DNA of 64,000 nucleotides from Dehalococcoidia bacterium (lineage in GTDB: Bacteria; Chloroflexota; Dehalococcoidia; SpSt-223), in NCBI GenBank assembly GCA_025054935.1, contig JANWZD010000008.1, positions 1 to 64,000 of the forward strand. The letters are read 5' to 3'. This document shows positions 34,040 to 42,121 of the stretch, one piece after another; position 1 is the first letter of the stretch, and each line of letters starts with the position of its first letter. Below the pieces are notes generated by a model, which worked only from the letters and a program-made list of their open reading frames with translations, ran no database searches and was not told where the DNA came from. A program made the position numbers and the translations under genes.

Positions 34040-34649
34040 CGCTCGGAGCGCGCTGCTGCGCGAGGGCAGCGAGGAAGTCGTCGCTGGTGAGGAGGGTGCC
34101 GATGTTGGCGAGGTTCTTGAGCGACGCCTCGTGCAGCGCTTGGCTGAAGCTGGCGACGCAGTCGGTCAGGGTCACGACGTGCCAGCCGCGCATGATGGCG
34201 TCGCGGGCGGTGCCTTCGACGACGCCGTTGGTTGCGATCCCGGTGAAGACGAGTGTCTCGATGCCGAGGGCGGTCAAGATCTTCTCGAGCTCTGTCTGAT
34301 ACATCGCCGAATAGCCCCATTTGCGGACGAGATAGTTGGGCGGCGGCAGGTCGGCGACGAGCGCATGGCCGGGCGTGCCGGCACGAAATCCTTCTTCTTC
34401 CAGCCAAGGGCGGAGCTGGCGCAGATGGCCAAGCCCCATCGCCTTGCCGTCGAGGTCGGTGAGGACGGTCAGCTGGGTGGCGACGATCGGGATGCGGTGT
34501 GTCCGGCAGGCGTTCATTACGCGGGCGATGCGGGGGATGAGCGGCTGCACCGCTGCCACGTCGAAGCCATGCCGGGCGTACGCGCCGTTGGGGTCGCAGA
34601 AGTCGCGCTGCATGTCCATCACCATCAAAACCGGCCGTGTCACGGTCAT
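34032..34649 (-). CDS. Isochorismatase-like cysteine-hydrolase homologue lacking the catalytic Cys
   Basis: The 205-aa protein has the isochorismatase-family fold. D12 (MDMQRDF) and K110 (VRKWGYSAM) of the catalytic triad are present. The nucleophile segment reads GIATNGVVEGTA: V143 occupies the place of the Cys found in most amidohydrolase members (codon 34221-34223). The enzyme may be inactive or use another mechanism; true isochorismatases also lack the Cys, but have Gly or Ser. It follows an amidohydrolase by 30 bp in the same operon, suggesting a role in N-carbamoyl or ureido compound breakdown. Confidence 0.85.
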   Translation of the reverse strand: MTVTRPVLMVMDMQRDFCDPNGAYARHGFDVAAVQPLIPRIARVMNACRTHRIPIVATQLTVLTDLDGKAMGLGHLRQLRPWLEEEGFRAGTPGHALVADLPPPNYLVRKWGYSAMYQTELEKILTALGIETLVFTGIATNGVVEGTARDAIMRGWHVVTLTDCVASFSQALHEASLKNLANIGTLLTSDDFLAALAQQRAPSVS

Positions 34650-34679
34650 CGTTTCCCCCTCTTCTAAGGGCAGAGTGGC

Positions 34680-36059
34680 TCAGGCGGCCTGGGCTGCGCC
34701 GCCTCGATGCAGATAGCGCCCGGCACCCGGCGTTCCGACCACTGTCCCGTCGCGCATGATCACCTGTCCGCGCAGGATCGTCATCACGGGCCAGCCTTTG
34801 AGCGTCCAGCCGTCGTAGAGCGAATAGTCAGCGCTGCTCTGGAAGATGGCGGCGTCGGCGACCTGCTCGCGGTCGAGGTCAATGAGGCAGAGATCGGCGT
34901 CGGCCCCGAGGCGAATGCTGCCCTTGGTCGCGCCGAGCCCGAACAGCCGCGCGGGATTGGCCGCCGTCAGCGCAGCGACACGCCCGAGCGAGAGGCCGCG
35001 GCGGTGGACGCCCTCGCTCAGCAGCACCGGCAGGATGGAGGCCGTGCCGGGGAAGCCGGCGCTCGCTGTCCAGATCGACCCCGTCTTCTTGGCGCGCCGG
35101 CGCGGCACGTGGTCCGAGCCGACGGTGTCGAGCGTGCCGTCAGCGAGCCCTTCCCAGAGGGCATCGATATCGGCGCGGGCGCGCAGCGGCGGGTTCACCT
35201 TGCCGAGGGAGCCGAGGGGCGAGTCTTTGGTGTGGGTGAGGTAGTGGGGGCAGGTCTCGGCGGCGATGGGATGGCCGGGGTAGCGGGCGCGCATCCAGCG
35301 AACGGCGTCGAGCGCCTCAGCGCCGCTGATGTGGACGAAGTAGACCGGGCAGCCGGTCTGCTTGGCATAGTAGGCTGCGCGCAGGATGCATTCCGCTTCG
35401 ACGATGGCGGGGCGGGATTCGTCCCACGCGGCGAGGTCATCGCGGCCGGCCGCCTGCAGCTGCGCGCGCAGCTGCCAGACAATCTCGATGTTCTCGGGAT
35501 GGATGCAGGCGATGGCGCCGGGGTGACGGGCGACTTCCTGAAGGTAGCGGTAGAGGTAGCCGTCGTCCGTTCCGGTGATGCCGAGATAGGCGCCTTCGTC
35601 GCCCCGAAAGCTGGTGAAGAACTTGAACGACGCGATGCCGGCCTCGCGGACATAGCGGCCGAGGTCGGCGAGATGCTGGGGCGAGCAGGGCACCGCATGG
35701 AAGCCGTAGTCGACGAACGCCATCCGGTCAGCGGCTGCCCGCGCTTCGGCGAAGATGGGAAAGTAATCCTCGCCCGACATCAGATAGGTGAGCACGGTGG
35801 TGACGCCGCCGGCGGCCGCCGAGCGCGTTTCTGTCTCCCAGTCGGCGAGCCCCTGACCGAGCCCGATATGGAGGTGCGGGTCGACGAGGCCGGGCAGCAC
35901 GTACCGCCCGGCGGCATCGATCGTGGTTGCGCCGGTGAGCGTGCCCGGCGCCGCGATCGCGGCGATCCGTCCGTCCGCAATCCCGAGGTCCGCCCGCTGC
36001 TCGCTGCCGTCAGGCAGCACGACTGTTCCGCCCGCTACCACGGTGTCGACATGCGTCAT
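34680..36059 (-). CDS. Amidohydrolase: dihydropyrimidinase/hydantoinase/dihydroorotase-like
   Basis: The 459-aa enzyme (MTHVDTVVAGGTVV) has the cyclic-amidohydrolase metal site. DPHLHIG supplies the two first His, the carboxylated Lys is expected in ASFKFFTSF, and His follow in IHPENIE and FVHISGAEA, then Asp in VGSDHVPR. Such enzymes open cyclic amides (hydantoins, dihydropyrimidines, dihydroorotate, allantoin). The ATG at 36059 follows GGAGG (36065-36069); an open extension upstream has no conserved features. It is the first gene of a two-gene operon with the cysteine-hydrolase homologue. Confidence 0.88.
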   Translation of the reverse strand: MTHVDTVVAGGTVVLPDGSEQRADLGIADGRIAAIAAPGTLTGATTIDAAGRYVLPGLVDPHLHIGLGQGLADWETETRSAAAGGVTTVLTYLMSGEDYFPIFAEARAAADRMAFVDYGFHAVPCSPQHLADLGRYVREAGIASFKFFTSFRGDEGAYLGITGTDDGYLYRYLQEVARHPGAIACIHPENIEIVWQLRAQLQAAGRDDLAAWDESRPAIVEAECILRAAYYAKQTGCPVYFVHISGAEALDAVRWMRARYPGHPIAAETCPHYLTHTKDSPLGSLGKVNPPLRARADIDALWEGLADGTLDTVGSDHVPRRRAKKTGSIWTASAGFPGTASILPVLLSEGVHRRGLSLGRVAALTAANPARLFGLGATKGSIRLGADADLCLIDLDREQVADAAIFQSSADYSLYDGWTLKGWPVMTILRGQVIMRDGTVVGTPGAGRYLHRGGAAQAA

Positions 36060-36750
36060 CCCGTCCTCCATCGCTTGTTCTGGCGCCCTCCCAGAGGGGG
36101 AGGGTCGTGAGCTCGATAGGTGTCCCCGCGGGCACAGCCGTGGGGCAAACGCGGGGTGCCGTCGGCCGGCTGCTCGGCAGAGAGCGGGCCGTGCGTTGGG
36201 GCGGATGCTGAGCGGTATGCTCGTGCCGTGCCCGGCGAGCTCGGCGTGGTCGGTCGCCTTGCGCTTCCCGAGCGGGCGGATGAACGCATGCTCGCGCCGG
36301 GCAATTGCTAGGTCGCCGCGGCGATAAACAGGCCCGGGCTGCCGAACGGGAGCATGCTCCGGCCGATCTTGCCGCCCAGACCAGCCACCCGGACTGTGCT
36401 GGTGCCGTTCGCTTCGGGCTGGCCGCGCAGAGAGCCGGCTTGGGCATCGGCTCGATGCCCGAGGTGGCAGGGTTCTCGAACCGGAGCGCGCCACGGTCGG
36501 CGACAACGAACGCGCAGCTAGGCTTTGCGGTCCAGCCGCAGCTGCGCTTCAAGCGACCCGCTTCCCGGTGCCGCTCCGCCATTGCGCCTTCCTCCCGCGC
36601 AGTTCTACGTCGCCTCGGCGCGATCGATCAAGCGGCTGCTCGGCGAGACCGTGCGCGCCACGCTGCAGGGTCGGCGATCGCGGATTCCACTCGGTTCTAC
36701 AAGAAGTTGTGGGAGGAGAGAAAAACGGGCCTAAATAGGCCGCTTGCCTG
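36060..36750. other. Intergenic region without a recognisable gene
   Basis: About 690 bp between the amidohydrolase (minus) and the nrdR promoter (plus). Open frames on both strands are unlike known proteins. GGCCTA/TAGGCC followed by T residues on the minus strand (about 36722-36740) is a weak terminator-like hairpin. I found no riboswitch-like element (a B12 box was specifically looked for). Confidence 0.5.
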
Positions 36751-36779
36751 TTGACAAGAGGGAAAGGACCTGGTATCGT
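36751..36779 (+). promoter_or_regulatory. Strong sigma70-type promoter of nrdR-nrdJ
   Basis: A perfect TTGACA (36751-36756), 17 bp and TATCGT (36774-36779). It lies 71 bp before the nrdR GTG; the nearby GCCA/TGGC repeat is a candidate operator. Confidence 0.7.
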
Positions 36780-36794
36780 TCTCCCTTGCCATGT

Positions 36795-36806
36795 GCCAGA
36801 TATGGC
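36795..36806 (+). promoter_or_regulatory. Possible NrdR box
   Basis: GCCAGATATGGC is a GCCA/TGGC inverted repeat located about +10 from the predicted transcription start. The core CCAGATATGG loosely resembles the NrdR box core. NrdR is encoded by the next gene. Only one site was found, while boxes usually come in pairs, so this is tentative. Confidence 0.25.
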
Positions 36807-36850
36807 GCTTGGCTGGATAAAAACTGTCAAGATGTGGTCGAGGGTAGCTC

Positions 36851-37357
36851 GTGCGCTGTCCATTCTGCCATCAAGGCGATAGCCGTGTTATCTCCTCGCG
36901 AGAGGGGGCCGGGATGATCCGCCGCCGGCGGGTCTGTCCCTCGTGCGGGCAGCGCTTTACCACCCGCGAATGCCTTGTCCAGCCCACCGTGCTGATCGTG
37001 AAGAAAGATGGCCGGCGTGAGCCGTTTGACCGGGACAAGCTCCTGCGCGGCATTCAGCTTGCGTGCACCAAGCGGCCAGTGGCGGCAGAGGCCATTGAGC
37101 AAGCGGTCGCGGCAGTGGAAGCGGCCCTCTTCGCGCGCGGCGAAGCAGAACTGCCGAGCAGCCTTGTGGGCGAGCTTGTGCTCGAGCAGTTAGCGCGCCT
37201 CGACGCTGTCGCCTATGTCCGCTTCGCCTCGGTCTATCGGCAGTTTCCCGACCTCGCTGCGCTCCAAGCGGAGATCGGCGCGCTGACAGGGGAGCTGCCT
37301 GCCCCCACGGCCGGAGCGCTGGCCGCTGCCGGCCAGCGCGCTTCCGCCAGTTCCTAA
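36851..37357 (+). CDS. nrdR: Transcriptional repressor NrdR
   Basis: This 168-aa zinc- and nucleotide-binding repressor senses ATP/dATP and shuts off ribonucleotide reductase genes. The zinc ribbon holds C3, C6, C29 and C32 (CPFC, CPSCGQRFTT). The ATP-cone spans about residues 47-137 (VKKDGRREPFDRDKLLRGI). The usual ATP-contact sequence VxDSR at the ribbon is VISSRE here, a small variation. It starts with GTG. The class II reductase gene follows after 47 bp, most likely in the same transcript. Confidence 0.96.
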   Translation: MRCPFCHQGDSRVISSREGAGMIRRRRVCPSCGQRFTTRECLVQPTVLIVKKDGRREPFDRDKLLRGIQLACTKRPVAAEAIEQAVAAVEAALFARGEAELPSSLVGELVLEQLARLDAVAYVRFASVYRQFPDLAALQAEIGALTGELPAPTAGALAAAGQRASASS

Positions 37358-37404
37358 CCTCGCGCAATCCGGAACTCTCTGAGAGAATTGGGGAAGGAGT
37401 GTCT

Positions 37405-40400
37405 ATGCCCACTGCTGCGATCGTCCCGAAATGGCCCCGTCCTGCCGAAGAAGGCAGGTGGACCGAAGCAGCGTTGAAAGTGCTGCGGGAGCGCTATCTG
37501 CGCAAAGATGCGACGGGGCAGGTGGTCGAAACCCCCGAGGAAGCCTGCTGGCGCGTCGCTTGCGCGATCGCCGAGGCAGAGTATCTCCATGGCGCAGACG
37601 ACGCGACCGTGCGGGCGAGCGCCGAGCGTTTCTACCGCTTGATGGTGCGCGGGGTGTTTCTGCCGAATTCCCCTACCCTCATGAACGCGGGAAAAGGCAA
37701 CGGTCTCCAGTATTCGGCCTGCTATGTCCTTCCGGTCGAAGACAGCTTGGAAGGCATCTTCGAGAGCATCAAGCGCGCCGCCATCATCCATAAGTCGGGA
37801 GGCGGGACGGGCTTCTCCTTCAGCCGGCTGCGCAGCAAGGATGCCGTCGTCTCGACGACGGGCGGCAAAGCGAGCGGCCCGGTCAGCTTCCTGCGCGTCT
37901 TCGACGCTGCCACCGAAGCGGTGAAGCAGGGCGGAACGCGGCGTGGCGCGAACATGGGCATCCTGCGCGTCGACCATCCCGACATCCTCGAATTTATCGA
38001 CTGCAAGCGGGACGGCGGCATCACGAACTTCAATATCTCAGTCGCCATCACCGACGCCTTCATGAAGGCGCTCGAGAGCGGGAGCGACTACGCCCTGATC
38101 GCTCCTGACACGGGCAAGGAAGTGGGGCGCCTCTCGGCGGTCGAGGTCTTCAATCGGCTCGTTGATGCGGCGTGGGCGACGGGCGACCCCGGGGTGGTGT
38201 TCATCGACCGGATCAACAACTCGCCCGCCAATCCGACGCCAGCCGTCTGGCAGATCGAGGCGACCAACCCCTGTGTCACGGGGGATACGCTCGTCTACAC
38301 CGACCGCGGCTTGGAGCGGATGGCAGACCTCGTCGCCTCTGGGCGCGCGGCGGCAGTCGCCGTCGAGGACGGCTTTGCGCCGGCGACCCCGGCGTTCTCC
38401 ACGGGCGTCAGGCCCGTCTTCCGCCTCCAGACTGTTGAGGGCTATGAGGTGCGGCTGACGGCAGACCATCGCGTGATGACCCGGCGCGGCTGGGTAGCGG
38501 CCGCCGATCTCTGCCCGGGCGACGAGATCCGGCTCCTCTCGCATCGCGGCGGCTTCGGAACGGGCGGTTCGCTCACTCTCGGTCGCGTGCTCGGCTGGCT
38601 TGTGAGCGAGACGGCGCTCGCCGTCGACCCCGCCATGCTCTCCGTCCTCGGCGAGGCGGAGCGCGAGCAGGCTCCGCGCGCTGCTGAGCGGATGGCCAGC
38701 AGCGTCCTCGCCGGGGAAGGCGGACGCCACGGCGAGGACGCTCCGGTCGCCGTGATCGCCGACCGCGACGAGGCGCGCGTCCGTTCGGCGTACCTCTTGC
38801 GGCTCGCCGCCGAGCATGGGGTGGTGCCGGGAGCGACGCAGCAGGTGCCCGAGAGCGTGCTGACCGGCGCGGAGGAGATGCAACGCGGCTTTTTGCAGGC
38901 GCTCTTCACCGCCGACGGCGACGTCACCGGCCATGCCGAGGGGGTCTCGGTCCGGCTCGTTTCGTCCAGCGATTGCCTGCTGAAAGATGTGCAGCGGCTG
39001 CTGCTCAACTTCGGGATCGCGTCGGCGCTCTTTCCCCATCGCGGGCAGGCGGCGGGCCGTCCGCTGCCCGATAGCAGCGGGGAGAGCGCCACTCACGAAC
39101 TTGTCATCTCGAACGATAACCTTCACCGCTTTGCGAGCAGCATCGGTTTTCTGTCGGACCGCAAGCAGCGCGCACTCAGCAGCCAGCTCGCCGGGCGTCA
39201 GCTGCCTCGTGAGCGCTTCTACGCCCGCTTCGCGTCGCTCATCCCCGACGGCATCGAAGAGGTGTACGACCTGACCGAGCCGCGCACGCATTCGTTCGTC
39301 GCCAACGGCCTCGTGGTGCACAACTGCGGGGAGCAGCCGCTCGCCCCGAATGAAGCGTGCAATCTCGGCTCGATCAATCTTGCTGCGTTCGTGCGGCCGC
39401 CCGCTGACCCGGCCCGTCCTTGGGATGAGCCGCCCGCAAGCCGCATCGCGTGGGAAGAGCTCGAGGCAGTCGTTGCGGACTGTGTTCGGTTCCTTGACGA
39501 CGTCATCGACGTCAACCCCTACCCGTTGCCTGAAATCGACGCGGCGGTGAAGGCGAACCGGCGCATCGGCCTCGGCGTGATGGGCTGGGCCGACCTGCTG
39601 ATCGCGCTTGGCGTTCCGTATGACAGCGACGAAGCGCTCGAGCTGGCGGACCGGATCATGCGCACAATCCACGATGCTGGCCACCGGGCGACCGAGCGCC
39701 TCGCGGTCGAGCGCGGTCCCTTCCCGAACTGGAGCCGGAGCATCTACGCCAATGGCGCGCCGAAGCGCAACAGCACGGTCACCACGATCGCGCCCACCGG
39801 CACCATCAGCATTATCGCCGGCTGCAGCTCCGGCATCGAGCCGCTCTTCGCGCTCGCCTATCGCCACAAGGCGCCGGGACAAAATCGGCTGCTCACCTTC
39901 GTCAATCCGGTCGCCGAGGCGGTGCTGAAGGCGCACGGGCTGCTGACTGATGAACTGCGCGAACAGATCGCGCTCCACGGCACAATCGGCGAGATCGAGG
40001 GGGTGCCCGAGCGTATCAAGCGCGTCCTCGTCACGGCGCACGAGATTGCGCCTCCAGCCCATGTCCGGATGCAGGCGGCGTGGCAGCGCTGGACGGATAA
40101 CGCCGTGAGCAAGACGATCAACTTGCCGCATGAGGCGACCCGTGCCGATGTCGCGTCGGCGTACCGCCTCGCTTATGAGCTGGGCTGCCTCGGCATCACA
40201 GTCTTCCGCGATGGCTGCAAGGGCGAAGCAGCGCAAGTGCTCCACGTCGGCAGCGCCGAGAAGAAGCCGGCCGAAGCCGCGCCGAGCGAGGCCGAGCAGG
40301 CAAAGGCGCTCACCGCCCAAGCGGAGGCGCTCTGGGGACTGGGCGTGCCGGCGGGCAAGAGCGGCATCCGCCCGCGGCCGAGCGTCGTTGCCGGCTACAC

Positions 40401-40941
40401 GCGGCAGATCGTCGCTCCTGAGGGGAAGGTGAACGTCACCCTCAACAGCGATGAGTACGGCCTGTACGAGGTGTTCATCAACGTCGGCAAGGCCGGCAGC
40501 GATATCGCCGCGCTCGCCGAAGCGCTAGGCCGCCTCGTCAGCCTCACCCTGCGGATGGCCAGTCCGCTGCCGCCGAACGAGCGCGCGCGCGAGGTGGCCA
40601 ACCAGCTTCGCGGCATCGGCGGGAGCCGCTCCGTTGGCCTCGGGCCTAATCAAGTGCGCTCGCTTCCCGATGCGGTCGCGAAGGCGATCGAACTGCATCT
40701 CGGCGAGGAGCGTCCGGTTCCGGTCGTGCCGGAGACGCGGCCCGTTGCCGCGGCGCGTCTCGGCGGCAACGGCGCGGCGGCCCCCGGCAACGGCCACGCC
40801 GCCGAAGCCGCGCAGGCACAAGCGGCGGTCGCCGTCCACGTGAAGGCGACGGGCAATCTCTGCCCCGAGTGTGGCTGCAGCACGCTCTTCATGATGGAAG
40901 GCTGCAAGAAGTGTGAGGCGTGCGGCTACACGGAGTGCTGA
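37405..40941 (+). CDS. nrdJ: Adenosylcobalamin-dependent ribonucleotide reductase NrdJ (class II), intein-containing
   Basis: The 1178-aa precursor reduces ribonucleotides to deoxyribonucleotides with coenzyme B12. The N-extein is residues 1-289 ([39 protein letters not shown]). The intein is 290-640 and the C-extein 641-1178. After splicing, the active-site sequence [21 protein letters not shown] is rebuilt (shown in parts: NP before and CGEQPL after the intein). The mature enzyme would be 827 aa, class II size. It lacks an N-terminal ATP-cone and ends with a zinc ribbon (CPECGCS, then [12 protein letters not shown]). The ATG at 37405 follows GGAAGGAG by five bases; a GTG at 37399 overlaps that site and is less likely. 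Confidence 0.96.
   Translation: [1178 protein letters not shown]
38272..39324 (+). mobile_element. LAGLIDADG-type intein in nrdJ
   Basis: A 351-aa intein (residues 290-640). Splicing motifs: N-terminal [13 protein letters not shown] (Cys1), block B [13 protein letters not shown] (T-x-x-H), C-terminal [21 protein letters not shown] (split: block F [12 protein letters not shown], then ANGLVVHN) with the final His-Asn before Cys+1. A homing-endonuclease domain lies between: a degenerate first motif [10 protein letters not shown] and a good second one [12 protein letters not shown]. Insertion is between Pro and the radical Cys of NPCGE. Confidence 0.95.
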
Positions 40942-40960
40942 GGCGCTCCCTGTCCGGGAG

Positions 40961-40988
40961 GCTGGCCCGCTCCCGCGAGCGGGCCAGC
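40961..40988 (+). terminator. Strong hairpin after nrdJ
   Basis: GCTGGCCCGCTC and GAGCGGGCCAGC form a perfect 12-bp stem with a CCGC loop, 19 bp after the nrdJ stop. Only a short T-rich stretch (GCTGTTTA) follows. It ends before the convergent small gene and may serve both directions. Confidence 0.55.
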
Positions 40989-40993
40989 GCTGT

Positions 40994-41326
40994 TTAGCGG
41001 GGCGGCCGGTAAGGAGTGGTCGGCGTGCGGGTCGGCGTCGGAGTGGCGGGGCGAGGCGTCGGCGTCGCCGTCCGCGTTGCGGTCGGGGTCGGAGGCGGCG
41101 CGTAGCCGAGCGGGGAGGTGGCAAGCGGCGCGTTCTTCAGGCCGAGCGGCAGGACGACACGGTTGCCCGGCGGAGCAGGATACGTCGGCCCTCCATAGGG
41201 CCCGGAAAATGGCGCCGCAACGACGAGCGGCAGTGCGGAGCCGGTTGTCAGGCCGACGACGACCAGCACGCTGCTGACCGCGATCGCCGTCCATCCCGCT
41301 GCTCGCTGACAAGCCCATCGAAGCAT
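40994..41326 (-). CDS. Small secreted protein with Pro/Thr-repeat tail
   Basis: The 110-aa product has an N-terminal signal peptide (AVSSVLVVVGLTTGSALPLVVA) and a short globular region, then a tail of Thr-Pro/Ala-Arg repeats (PTPTATRTATPTPRPATPTPT) typical of surface linkers in this genome. No domain is recognised. It converges with nrdJ. Confidence 0.55.
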   Translation of the reverse strand: MLRWACQRAAGWTAIAVSSVLVVVGLTTGSALPLVVAAPFSGPYGGPTYPAPPGNRVVLPLGLKNAPLATSPLGYAPPPTPTATRTATPTPRPATPTPTRTPTTPYRPPR

Positions 41327-41381
41327 CGGTCCTCTCCACGGTGGCTCTCCTCATCTCTTCGTCTTAAGAGCGGAGGGCTCA

Positions 41382-41403
41382 CTAGGGCCGTTCGGCCCTA
41401 GTC
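41382..41403. terminator. Perfect 9-bp hairpin upstream of greA
   Basis: ACTAGGGCC and GGCCCTAGT pair with a GTTC loop. There is no adjacent T tract. It lies between the divergent small secreted-protein gene and greA; its role is unknown. Confidence 0.35.
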
Positions 41404-41570
41404 CTTAGCTAGGCGGTGCTGCTGGCGCTGAGCGAGCCTCTTGCAGCCGGCATCGCGACGATCTACGATTGTTCTGCATACACGCGGCGGGACGGCTGAG
41501 GGCTTTTGTTCTCAGTCGTTTTTCTATTGCAACTGCAACGACGCAGCTGCCGTTGTGGAAGGAGCCGGCC

Positions 41571-42041
41571 ATGGTCGACAAGCCCGTCTTTCTCACCCCG
41601 GAGGGACGCGCGAAGCTCGAGGCGGAGCTCGAATATCTCCGGCGCGAGAAGCGTCGCCAGATTAGCGAACGGATCAGCGAGTCGAAGGAGATCGGCGGCT
41701 TCGGGGACAATGCCGACCTCGACGATGCGCGCAACGAGCAGGTGATCGTCGAGACGCGCATTCAGCAGCTCGAGCGGATGCTGCGCGCTGCCACCATCAT
41801 CAAGGAGCACGACCCAAGTACGGGCATCGTCCAGATCGGCTCGACGGTCACGGTCGTTTCCGATGATGGCGAAGAGGAGCGCTACACCATCGTCGGCAGC
41901 GCCGAGGCGAACCCGCGGGCAGGAAAAATTTCCAACGAATCTCCCGTCGGCCATGCTCTGCTCGGGCGCAAAGTGGGCGAAGTCGTCCAAGTGATGACCC
42001 CCTCGGGAGTAGAGCGGCTGACGATCCGGCGGATCGAGTGA
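41571..42041 (+). CDS. greA: Transcription elongation factor GreA
   Basis: The 156-aa protein rescues backtracked RNA polymerase by stimulating transcript cleavage. The N-terminal coiled coil (AKLEAELEYLRREKRRQISERI) and the tip loop with acidic residues (GGFGDNADLDDARNEQ, normally GDLSENAEY) precede a C-terminal domain with GSTVTVVSDDGEEERYTIVG and SPVGHALLGRKVGEVV. The ATG at 41571 follows GGAAGGAG by six bases; the open frame starts earlier but is not coding. lysS and serS follow on the same strand. Confidence 0.95.
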   Translation: MVDKPVFLTPEGRAKLEAELEYLRREKRRQISERISESKEIGGFGDNADLDDARNEQVIVETRIQQLERMLRAATIIKEHDPSTGIVQIGSTVTVVSDDGEEERYTIVGSAEANPRAGKISNESPVGHALLGRKVGEVVQVMTPSGVERLTIRRIE

Positions 42042-42121
42042 GGAGGCATCGGCTACACTGACCGCGGATCCCCGTATCCGTCATCCTGTTCACGGCAGCG
42101 AGCAGCTGCGAAACGAGCCAG

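Noticed and set aside
36060-36850. Cobalamin riboswitch before the B12-dependent reductase
   Set aside because: No B12 box or matching stems were found in the leader.
38038-40320. A 760-codon open frame opposite nrdJ
   Set aside because: It crosses both the intein and extein coding sequence and has no domain; same high-GC shadow effect.
42042-42121. T-box or other amino-acid-sensing leader before lysS and serS
   Set aside because: The intergenic regions are about 80-90 bp and contain no T-box sequence or specifier-like hairpin.
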